Shown here: in pieces, positions 1 through 8,096 of the stretch | Numbering within the stretch: position 1 is the stretch's first letter | Layout of the letters: each line of letters begins with the position of its first letter | Source: Oscillospiraceae bacterium | Lineage (GTDB): Bacteria > Bacillota > Clostridia > Oscillospirales > Acutalibacteraceae | Reading direction: 5' to 3' | Assembly: GCA_902774165.1 (NCBI GenBank) | Contig: CACYHJ010000077.1 | Location: 1-8,849, forward strand | DNA length: 8,849 bases | Notes under the pieces: generated by a model | The model's input: only the letters and a program-made list of their open reading frames with translations | Databases searched by the model: none | Told to the model about the DNA's origin: nothing | Translations under genes and position numbers: made by a program

Positions 1-333
1 CTGGGAGTCACGTCCGCCGGTCCGCACCGGGACGATCTGGAAATCGGGATCAACGGCGTCTCCGCCCGGGCGTTTGGCTCCCAGGGGCAGCAGCGCTCCG
101 CGGCGCTTGCCGTCAAAATGGCGGAGGGCGAGATCGTGCGGTCGGTCACGGGAGAATACCCGGTGCTGCTGCTGGACGACGTAATGAGCGAGCTGGACGC
201 GGGCCGGCAGAATTATATCCTCAACAACATCAAAGACCGCCAGGTGTTCATCACCTGCTGCGAACCGGACGCGCTGGAGCGCGCCGGAAGCGGGAAAAAA
301 TTTCAGATCAGAAACGGACGGATTGTTGATTGA
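1..333 (+). CDS. recF: RecF, C-terminal part (5' end outside window)
   Basis: This is the last 110 residues of the DNA replication and repair protein RecF, an SMC/ABC-type ATPase that helps load RecA at single-stranded gaps. The reading frame is open from base 1, so the start and the Walker A region lie upstream of the window. Visible family signatures are GPHRDD at fragment residues 7-12, the ABC signature-like SQGQQRSAAL at 27-36, and a Walker B/D-loop segment PVLLLDDVMSELD at 54-66. The VFITCCEPD segment at 82-90 matches the family's terminal strand. The gene stops with TGA and is followed 57 bases later by remB. Position directly upstream of remB-gyrB-gyrA is the classic Firmicutes arrangement and supports RecF over other SMC-like ATPases. 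Nothing looks broken in the part that can be seen. Confidence 0.95.
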   Translation: MGVTSAGPHRDDLEIGINGVSARAFGSQGQQRSAALAVKMAEGEIVRSVTGEYPVLLLDDVMSELDAGRQNYILNNIKDRQVFITCCEPDALERAGSGKKFQIRNGRIVD

Positions 334-390
334 CGGAGTAAAAATCGATTGGGCCGTGAAGCGGCTTCCTTTCGGCACGGAGGGAATGAA

Positions 391-669
391 ATGTATCTTC
401 ATCTCGGTCAGGATACGGTAATCCGGCAGGCGGACGTGATCGGGATCTTCGATCTGGAGAGCACCACCGTCAGAGCGAAAACAAGAGAGTATCTGCGAAA
501 AGCGGAACAGGAAAAAAACGTTGTCAATGTTTCCTACGACCTGCCGGCGTCGTTCGTCGTCTGCAGCCCGCGGGAAAAACGAGAAAACACGGTATATATT
601 ACGCCCATCTCCGCGCAGACGCTCAGAAAGCGCGTGGAATCGGGATCTTTACCCACAGAGGAAAGGTGA
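391..669 (+). CDS. remB: RemB/YaaB-like DUF370 regulator
   Basis: A 92-residue protein of the DUF370 family. It closely resembles in layout Bacillus subtilis YaaB (RemB), a small protein linked to matrix gene and biofilm control; the related RemA is a DNA-binding protein. The match is clearest at the N-terminus (MYLHLGQDTVI, then DVIGIFDLE at residues 15-23) and near the C-terminus (YITPISAQTLRKR at 69-81). I chose the ATG at 391 because family members begin M-Y-hydrophobic-H-L-G and because GGAGGGA at 379-385 lies five bases upstream. An in-frame extension upstream has no family support. The gene sits between recF and gyrB, its normal place in Firmicutes, and its last codons carry the gyrB ribosome binding site. 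Its function in this organism is inferred from the family. Confidence 0.88.
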   Translation: MYLHLGQDTVIRQADVIGIFDLESTTVRAKTREYLRKAEQEKNVVNVSYDLPASFVVCSPREKRENTVYITPISAQTLRKRVESGSLPTEER

Positions 670-673
670 GATT

Positions 674-2674
674 ATGAACGAAAACGAACTGAACGCCGAG
701 CCGCTCGAACTGACGCAGGAGGTTTCGGAAACCGATCCGGAAGCGGAAGAGGTCATGGATACCGTCGTCACTGAAAAATACGACGCGGACCAGATCCAGG
801 TGCTCGAGGGGCTTGAGGCGGTCCGAAAGCGTCCCGGTATGTATATCGGCACCACCGGCGTCAACGGCCTGCACCATCTCGTTTATGAGATCGTCGACAA
901 TTCCATCGACGAGGCGCTTGCCGGCTACTGCACGCATATCGAAACCGAGATTCTTCCGGGCGACGTGATCTCCGTGCGCGACAACGGGCGCGGCATCCCG
1001 ACGGATATCAACAAGCAGCAGGGTCTGCCCGCCGTCACGGTCGTGCTGACCGTTCTTCACGCGGGCGGCAAGTTCGGCGGCAGCGGATATAAAGTCTCCG
1101 GCGGTCTGCACGGCGTCGGCTCCTCCGTCGTCAACGCGCTTTCCGAGTGGCTGGAGGTCGAGGTCTCACAGAACGGGAACGTCTATTATCAGAGATTTGA
1201 GCGCGGAAAACCCGTCTGCGATCTGAAAATCATCGGCGAATCGGAAGAGACGGGCACGCTGATCCGCTTCAAGCCCGACGCGGAGATTTTTACGGAGACC
1301 ACGACGTTCGAGTATAACACGCTGCAGACGCGTCTGCGCGAGCAGGCGTTTCTGAATGCGGGCCTGCGGCTGACGCTGACCGATCTGCGCGACGATGAAA
1401 ACGTCCGCGAAGAGACTTACTGTTACGAGGGCGGCATCTCGAGCTTTGTGAGCTTTATCCATCAGACGCAGGGCCTTGTGCCCCTGCACGAAAAGCCGAT
1501 GCACTTCAGCACCGTCAGCGGCGACAAGAGCGCAGAGGTCGCGCTGATGTACAACGACAGCTATAAAGACGTTATTTTGTCCTTTGCCAATAACGTGCGC
1601 ACTGCGGACGGCGGCACCCATGAAACGGGCTTTAAGCTCGCCCTGACCCGCGTATTCAACGATTACGGACGAAAATTCGGGATCCTGAAAGAAAAGGACG
1701 CGAACCTCTCCGGCGACGACGTGCGCGAGGGGCTGGTGGTTGTGATCAGCGTCAAGCTCACCGAGGCGCAGTTTGAGGGGCAGACCAAGGGCAAGCTGGG
1801 CAATACCGAGATGACGCCGCTGGTATCGCAGATGCTCTATAATAAAATGATGACCTATTTCGAGGAGAATCCCTCGGTCGCCCGCGCAATCTTCAACAAG
1901 GCACTCGACGCGGCGCGCGCCCGCGAGGCGGCCCGCAAGGCGCGGGACAGCGCGCGGAGAAAATCCGCCCTGGAGGGCAACTCCCTGCCCGGCAAGCTTG
2001 CCGACTGCACCGATAAGGACCCCGCGAACACCGAGCTGTTCATCGTTGAGGGAGATTCCGCCGGCGGCTCCGCCAAGGGCGGCAGAAACCCGGCGATCCA
2101 GGCGATCCTGCCGCTTTGGGGCAAGATGCTCAACGTGGAAAAGGCGCGGCTTGACAAGGTGATCGGCAACGATAAACTGATGCCGGTCGTCATGGCGCTG
2201 GGCGCCGGCGTCGGCGAGGATTTCGACGTGACGAAGCTGCGTTATCATAAAATCGTCATCATGGCGGACGCCGACGTGGACGGCGCGCACATCAGAATGC
2301 TTCTGCTCACGTTCTTCTTCCGTTATATGCGGCCGATGATCGAGCAGGGCTACGTCTATCTTGCCGCGCCGCCTCTGTATCGCCTTACAAAGGGTAAAAA
2401 GCACTATTACGCTTATTCCGACGAACAGCGCGACGCGCTGATGGAGGAGCTGGGCTCCTGCGACATCCAGCGCTACAAAGGTCTGGGTGAAATGGATCCC
2501 GTTCAGCTCTGGGAGACCACGATGGACCCGGCGGCGCGCATCATGTACCGCGTCACGATTGAGGACGCGCAGCAGGCGGACGAGATCGTCACCATCCTGA
2601 TGGGCGATAAGGTCGAGCCGCGGCGCGAGTTTATTGAACAGAACGCGAAGTTCGTCCAGAATCTGGATATTTAA
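674..2674 (+). CDS. gyrB: DNA gyrase subunit B
   Basis: The 666-residue ATPase subunit of DNA gyrase (A2B2), which with GyrA introduces negative supercoils. The GHKL ATPase domain shows E72 and N76 in YEIVDN (equivalent to E. coli E42 and N46), D103 in RDNGRGIP, and a GLHGVGSSVVNAL lid motif. The TOPRIM domain shows EGDSAGG from E459 and the metal-binding DADVD at 532-536; QRYKGLGEMD follows near the C-terminus. The start at 674 is four bases after the remB stop, with an SD (AGAGGAAAGG, 657-666) inside the end of remB; a longer upstream reading lies over remB and lacks family similarity. Odd points: an acidic N-terminal extension of about 35 residues precedes the conserved IQVLEGLEAVRKRPGMYIG, and W482 in PLWGK replaces the usual Lys/Arg (E. 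coli K447). Pairing with gyrA argues against ParE. Confidence 0.97.
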   Translation: MNENELNAEPLELTQEVSETDPEAEEVMDTVVTEKYDADQIQVLEGLEAVRKRPGMYIGTTGVNGLHHLVYEIVDNSIDEALAGYCTHIETEILPGDVISVRDNGRGIPTDINKQQGLPAVTVVLTVLHAGGKFGGSGYKVSGGLHGVGSSVVNALSEWLEVEVSQNGNVYYQRFERGKPVCDLKIIGESEETGTLIRFKPDAEIFTETTTFEYNTLQTRLREQAFLNAGLRLTLTDLRDDENVREETYCYEGGISSFVSFIHQTQGLVPLHEKPMHFSTVSGDKSAEVALMYNDSYKDVILSFANNVRTADGGTHETGFKLALTRVFNDYGRKFGILKEKDANLSGDDVREGLVVVISVKLTEAQFEGQTKGKLGNTEMTPLVSQMLYNKMMTYFEENPSVARAIFNKALDAARAREAARKARDSARRKSALEGNSLPGKLADCTDKDPANTELFIVEGDSAGGSAKGGRNPAIQAILPLWGKMLNVEKARLDKVIGNDKLMPVVMALGAGVGEDFDVTKLRYHKIVIMADADVDGAHIRMLLLTFFFRYMRPMIEQGYVYLAAPPLYRLTKGKKHYYAYSDEQRDALMEELGSCDIQRYKGLGEMDPVQLWETTMDPAARIMYRVTIEDAQQADEIVTILMGDKVEPRREFIEQNAKFVQNLDI

Positions 2675-2692
2675 CGGGGAGGGAACGCGAAT

Positions 2693-5302
<2,610 letters not shown>

Positions 5303-5310
5303 CGGAACAG

Positions 5311-5342
5311 AACAGGCGAAGTCGTTACGGCTTCGCCTTGTT
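5311..5342 (+). terminator. Probable gyrA transcription terminator
   Basis: A hairpin starts nine bases after the gyrA stop. GGCGAAG (5315-5321) pairs perfectly with CTTCGCC (5331-5337), and the stem extends outward through AACA against TTGTT with one bulged T. Bases 5323-5329 inside the loop can pair further. The following sequence is only mildly T-rich (CGCTTGTTTG), so it may be a weak or partly leaky rho-independent terminator. Its position fits the end of the recF-gyrA operon. Confidence 0.6.
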
Positions 5343-5351
5343 CGCTTGTTT

Positions 5352-5422
5352 GATAGTTGATAGTTGCCGGTTGTCAGGGTCGAATCACGAGTCACGAATT
5401 CTGAATTCCGATTCCCGAATCC
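5352..5422. repeat. Composite 7-nt repeat array A1
   Basis: Degenerate heptanucleotide repeats follow the gyrA terminator. The first part (5352-5379) has four units of the type GTTGATA or GTTGCCG (family TTGnnnG). The second part (5381-5422) has six units of the type CGAATCA, CGAGTCA, CGAATTC and CGAATCC (family ARYYMCG when written in another register). The two families follow one another with only one extra base between them. The order, TTGnnnG then ARYYMCG, is the same as in array C read on the minus strand. There is no coding signal. Confidence 0.75.
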
Positions 5423-5457
5423 CGGAGCTGAGTGCTCTGACAGTGTGCCCGACTTTA

Positions 5458-5480
5458 CCCGCGCGGCATAGCCGCGTCGG
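5458..5480 (+). repeat. GC-rich hairpin in the mnmE leader
   Basis: CGCGGC (5462-5467) and GCCGCG (5471-5476) form a perfect six-base stem around a three-base ATA loop. The flanking ACC and GGT could extend it imperfectly. It lies directly before the 41-nt palindrome, and the two may act as one structured unit. The 35 bases between array A1 and this hairpin (5423-5457) hold nothing I can name apart from a short GAGC/GCTC pair. Confidence 0.55.
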
Positions 5481-5521
5481 TTGCCGCTGAAAACAGTCCG
5501 CCGGACTGTTTTCAGCGGCAA
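5481..5521. repeat. Perfect 41-nt palindrome upstream of mnmE
   Basis: The 20-base arm at 5481-5500 (TTGCCGCTGAAAACAGTCCG) is followed by one base and then its exact reverse complement at 5502-5521. As RNA it would fold into a 19-bp stem with a three-base loop; as DNA it could extrude a cruciform. No T-run follows on either side, so it is not a typical terminator. It touches heptad array A2 and sits about 60 bases before the mnmE start. It looks like a dispersed intergenic repeat, but copy number cannot be judged here. Confidence 0.85.
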
Positions 5522-5568
5522 TCACGAATCACGAATCACGAGTCACGAATCACGAATCACAAATCACG
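5520..5568. repeat. 7-nt repeat array A2, seven AATCACG units
   Basis: Seven consecutive heptads run from the palindrome to the mnmE ribosome binding site. Five are AATCACG, one is AGTCACG and one is AATCACA, with no break in register. The final G at 5568 is the first base of the GGGAG Shine-Dalgarno of mnmE, so the array forms the 5' leader immediately before translation starts. The same unit appears inverted (CGTGATT) in array C. Confidence 0.9.
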
Positions 5569-5580
5569 GGAGAAAAAAAT

Positions 5581-6942
5581 ATGTCCACCGTTGCGGCAAT
5601 TTCCACCCCGCCCGGGGCGGGGGGATTGAGCGTCATCAGAATATCGGGTGAGGATGCGATCGGCGTCGCCGACCGCGTTTTCCGTTCCGTGAGCGGAAAA
5701 AAGCTTTCGTCCCTGCGGGGCTATTCCGCCCTGTTCGGCAAGGTTTACGACGGGGACGCGGCGCTGGACGAGGCGGTGACGCTGGTGTTCCGCGCGCCGA
5801 GAAGCTATACCGGCGAGGACGTGGCGGAGATCTCCTGCCACGGCGGCGCTTACGTGGCGCAGCGCGTCCTGCGGGCGGTATATACGGCGGGCGCGGAGCC
5901 GGCGGGACCGGGAGAATTCACCAAACGCGCATATCTGAACGGAAAAATGGACCTTGCCGAGGCGGAATCGGTGATGAACGTGATCTCCGCCCGGGGCAGG
6001 GACGCGCTCTCCGCCGCCGTGCATACCCTTGACGGGGCGCTGAGCGGCAAGGTCGCGGAGATCAGAAACGGTCTGATCCATTTGTCCGCATCGCTCGCCG
6101 TATGGACGGATTATCCCGAGGACGACTTTTTCGACGTGGACGCGTCGGAGGTCGACGGTACGCTGAAAAAGGCGGAAACGGAGCTTTCCGCGCTGCTTGC
6201 GCGCTTTGACGCGGGGCAGGCGGTCGCCGTGGGCGTGGATACCGTGATCTGCGGCAAGCCCAACGTGGGCAAATCCGCGTTTATGAACCTGCTGGTCGGC
6301 AGGGAGAAATCCATCGTCACCGCCGTGGCGGGCACCACGCGGGATATCATCGAGGAGACCGTGACCTTCGGCAACGTGCTGCTGCGCCTGTCCGACACCG
6401 CGGGCATCCGCGGCGCTGACGACGAGGTGGAAAAGATCGGCGTGGAACGGGCGAAGGACAGAATCGAAAACGCGGCGCTGGTGTTCGCGGTGTTCGATTC
6501 CTCCGTGCCGCTGGACGAAGAGGACCGGGAGATCATCCGATTCTGCGAAGATAAAAAATGCATCGCCGTGCTGAATAAATCGGATATCGAGACCGTCACG
6601 CGGGAACGGGATCTCACGCCGTATTTTGAACACGTCGCGATCATTTCGGCGAAGACCGGCGAGGGCAGGGAAGCGCTCGAGGCAATGACCGAGCGGCTGC
6701 TCGGCACCGAAAACTTCGATTCCTCCGCGCCGATGCTGATGAACGAGCGGCAGTACCAATGCTGCGCCGCCGCACTGCGATCTGTCAAGGAAGCGCTGGA
6801 CGCGCAGACCGCCGGCATGACCCTCGACGCGGTGAACGTGTGCGTCGATTCCTCGATCAATGCGCTGTCCGTATTGACCGGCGAAAAGGCGACGGAGAGT
6901 GTTGTTGAGGAGATTTTTGCGAAGTTTTGTGTGGGGAAGTAG
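5581..6942 (+). CDS. mnmE: tRNA modification GTPase MnmE (TrmE)
   Basis: A 453-residue GTPase that, with MnmG, installs the 5-carboxymethylaminomethyl-type group on the wobble uridine of certain tRNAs. The N-terminal tetrahydrofolate-binding domain begins with the typical IAAISTPPGAGGLSVIRISG-like stretch (here from VAAIS at residue 4). The inserted G domain shows the P-loop GKPNVGKS at 225-232, GTTRD at 251-255, DTAG at 272-275 and NKSD at 332-335. The last four residues, CVGK, carry the catalytic cysteine of the family's C-(I/L/V)-GK end. The length is normal. The ATG at 5581 has GGGAG at 5568-5572 eight bases upstream. MnmG, the usual partner, is not in the window. No terminator follows; array B begins right after the stop. 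No TTA, CTA or TCA codons occur between 5581 and 6759. Confidence 0.97.
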   Translation: MSTVAAISTPPGAGGLSVIRISGEDAIGVADRVFRSVSGKKLSSLRGYSALFGKVYDGDAALDEAVTLVFRAPRSYTGEDVAEISCHGGAYVAQRVLRAVYTAGAEPAGPGEFTKRAYLNGKMDLAEAESVMNVISARGRDALSAAVHTLDGALSGKVAEIRNGLIHLSASLAVWTDYPEDDFFDVDASEVDGTLKKAETELSALLARFDAGQAVAVGVDTVICGKPNVGKSAFMNLLVGREKSIVTAVAGTTRDIIEETVTFGNVLLRLSDTAGIRGADDEVEKIGVERAKDRIENAALVFAVFDSSVPLDEEDREIIRFCEDKKCIAVLNKSDIETVTRERDLTPYFEHVAIISAKTGEGREALEAMTERLLGTENFDSSAPMLMNERQYQCCAAALRSVKEALDAQTAGMTLDAVNVCVDSSINALSVLTGEKATESVVEEIFAKFCVGK

Positions 6943-6985
6943 TTGGTTCGTTGCTGGGTGCTGGTTGTTGGTTGCTGGTTGCTGG
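6943..6985. repeat. 7-nt repeat array B, TTGCTGG units
   Basis: The mnmE stop is followed at once by about six heptads of the TTGCTGG family. From 6951 the register is perfect through 6985, with variants GTGCTGG and TTGTTGG. The following 33 bases (6986-7018) are AT-rich and contain only a TTGATA stretch and a TAGAAT box at poor spacing, so I do not call a promoter. Bases 6962-6983 match the reverse complement of 8052-8073 exactly. Confidence 0.85.
6962..6983 (+). repeat. Left copy of 22-nt inverted repeat flanking cassette
   Basis: These 22 bases within array B are the exact reverse complement of 8052-8073 within array C. The pair encloses both cassette genes. Because both lie in low-complexity heptad arrays, a shared stretch is less surprising than it would be in unique sequence, but the opposite orientation is clear. 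Confidence 0.8.
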
Positions 6986-7018
6986 TTTGATATATTTATA
7001 GAATAAAGCGGGAAAATT

Positions 7019-7384
7019 ATGAGCAGTTATAAGGATCTTGTTGTATGGCAGAAAGCAATGGAAACAGTTCTGCGGATTTATGAAATAACGGAAAGATTTC
7101 CCGGCGGTGAAAAATTCGGTATCGTAAGTCAGATGAGAAGAGCTGCCGTTTCGATTCCGTCAAATATAGCGGAAGGACAGACAAGATTATCAAATAAAGA
7201 ATTTATTAGGTTTTTACTGGTGTCGAGAGGTTCGTGCGCTGAACTTGAAACGCAAGTATTGATTTGTGTTGGATTAAAATACATTACACGGGAAGAATCG
7301 GAACAGATTCTCGGAGAGCTGGATAAGATCGGAAAAATGATCAGTAAATTGATAATGGCTCTGCAAAACAAAATGAAGCCGTAA
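7019..7384 (+). CDS. Four-helix bundle protein (S23 / 23S rRNA intervening-sequence family)
   Basis: A 121-residue protein of the four-helix bundle family first known from intervening sequences in 23S rRNA genes. The hallmarks are YKDLVVWQKAM at residues 4-14, FPGGEKFG at 27-34, QMRRAAVSIPSNIAEG at 38-53 and GSCAELETQV at 71-80. Full-length members are about 115-125 residues, so this one is intact. Its molecular role is unknown. The related Avd proteins partner reverse transcriptases in diversity-generating retroelements, but none is present here. The ATG at 7019 has a modest GCGGGA site just upstream. The gene uses TTA at 7187, 7214 and 7274 and TCA at 7190, unlike the core genes. It ends 20 bases before the next gene, so the two are probably cotranscribed. 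It belongs to an accessory, frequently transferred family. Confidence 0.9.
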   Translation: MSSYKDLVVWQKAMETVLRIYEITERFPGGEKFGIVSQMRRAAVSIPSNIAEGQTRLSNKEFIRFLLVSRGSCAELETQVLICVGLKYITREESEQILGELDKIGKMISKLIMALQNKMKP

Positions 7385-7404
7385 ACCGGAAAGGTAGTCC
7401 GGAT

Positions 7405-7971
7405 ATGTACTTTCACGCTTCTCAGACAGGCGGAATCGCGCAAATGGAACCAAGAATTTCAAATCACGGCATTCCGTTGATCTATTTCTCAAAAAAAAGA
7501 GAAAACGTTCTGGTTTATCTCAGTAACGCCATTGAAAAATATTGCAAAGAGACAGGATTTTCCTATAATGGAATCTGGAAGAAATGGGGACCGTACGGAT
7601 TTGACGAAAACGGTATCCTGCAGATAGAAGAATATTATCCGGACGCGATAAGATCAACATATAAAGGCGTATCCGGATATATTTACAGTGTCGAAAATAT
7701 TATCTGTTCAGACTGTCAATTGAATATTCCGGATGCGGCGACAACCGGGATTCCTGTCTCCGTAGAAGGCGCAGAGTTTGTTCCCGACAAGTATGAAGCG
7801 ATCCTGCTGGCGGAAAAAGAGAAACGGATCAAGATCGTCCGATACGACGATTTGACAAATAAAAAACGGAAATGGATCCGAAAAACAATAAAAGACGAAT
7901 ATGATTCTTCTGCGGACTGCCCCGAATACAAATACTTTCTGCGCGGCAGATTCCCCGATATTATTGCTTGA
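7405..7971 (+). CDS. Uncharacterised 188-aa protein, possibly ADP-ribosyltransferase-like N-terminus
   Basis: I do not recognise a named family. The protein is soluble-looking, with no signal peptide or membrane segment. The N-terminus reads MYFHASQTGGI, then a PLIYFS strand at residues 24-29. H4 followed by S6 and a later Y27-x-S29 loosely recalls the H and Y motifs of ADP-ribosyltransferase-fold proteins; this is a weak inference. The middle holds an aromatic, conserved-looking block KKWGPYGFDENG at 59-70 and the C-terminus a lysine-rich helix (TNKKRKWIRKTIKDEY at 151-166) and KYFLRGRFPDI. The ATG at 7405 is preferred over the one at 7444 because the HAS motif precedes the latter; GGAAAGG at 7388-7394 can serve as its ribosome site. 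TCA codons occur at 7459, 7489, 7654 and 7708. It lies 20 bases after the four-helix gene. Confidence 0.75.
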   Translation: MYFHASQTGGIAQMEPRISNHGIPLIYFSKKRENVLVYLSNAIEKYCKETGFSYNGIWKKWGPYGFDENGILQIEEYYPDAIRSTYKGVSGYIYSVENIICSDCQLNIPDAATTGIPVSVEGAEFVPDKYEAILLAEKEKRIKIVRYDDLTNKKRKWIRKTIKDEYDSSADCPEYKYFLRGRFPDIIA

Positions 7972-7993
7972 CAAAGCGATCCGGCAATATCAT

Positions 7994-8077
7994 CGAGCAA
8001 CGTGATTCGTGATTCGGGATTCGTACAACAGGTAACGAGCAACCAGCAACGAGCAACCAGCAACCAACAACCAACAT
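7994..8077. repeat. 7-nt repeat array C, twelve in-register units of mixed sequence
   Basis: Twelve heptads run without a break in phase. One CGAGCAA is followed by two CGTGATT, one CGGGATT, then transitional CGTACAA and CAGGTAA, then alternating CGAGCAA and CCAGCAA, ending in CCAACAA and CCAACAT. On the minus strand these are TTGCTGG-type units followed by AATCACG-type units, so the array is an inverted relative of arrays A1, A2 and B. It ends four bases before the purine-rich ribosome site (AAAGGA, 8082-8087) of the deaminase gene. Bases 7972-7993 before it hold only a weak stem. Confidence 0.9.
8052..8073 (-). repeat. Right copy of 22-nt inverted repeat flanking cassette
   Basis: The exact reverse complement of 6962-6983, lying inside array C. 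If both copies are in one transcript they could form a 22-bp long-range stem around the cassette message; in DNA they could support inversion or excision by recombination. Both are inferences. Confidence 0.8.
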
Positions 8078-8096
8078 ACAGAAAGGACCGAAAACA

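Larger units (their letters stand above)
6943..8077 (+). other. Putative acquired two-gene cassette bounded by inverted heptad arrays
   Basis: The genes at 7019-7384 and 7405-7971 differ from their surroundings. They are AT-richer (25 G+C of 60 in 7081-7140, against 36 of 60 in mnmE at 6241-6300) and use TTA and TCA codons absent from most core genes here. They are bounded by array B on the left and array C on the right, which are inverted relative to one another. No transposase, integrase, reverse transcriptase or target-site duplication is visible, so a mobility mechanism is not shown. The boundaries given are those of the arrays. Confidence 0.5.

Noticed and set aside
349..390. Longer remB start upstream of 391
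   Set aside because: The extra residues lack family similarity, whereas the ATG at 391 has a good ribosome site and the expected MYLHLG start.
521..673. Longer gyrB start inside remB
   Set aside because: The arginine- and serine-rich extension is the out-of-frame reading of remB; the ATG at 674 has an SD and fits the operon spacing.
5557..6759. Minus-strand open frame of 400 codons opposite mnmE
   Set aside because: Same cause: antisense register and absence of TTA, CTA and TCA codons in mnmE. No family features are visible.
6979..7004. Promoter before the four-helix bundle gene
   Set aside because: A TTGCTG and a TAGAAT box exist but are only 14 bases apart, and the TTGATA at 6987 has no -10 at proper distance.
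7019..7971. Diversity-generating retroelement (Avd-like four-helix bundle with a target gene)
   Set aside because: No reverse transcriptase, template/variable repeat pair or C-type lectin domain is visible in the window.
7962..7989. Terminator after the 188-aa gene
   Set aside because: TATTGC and GCAATA give only a six-base AT-rich stem with a 16-base loop overlapping the stop codon, and no T-run follows.
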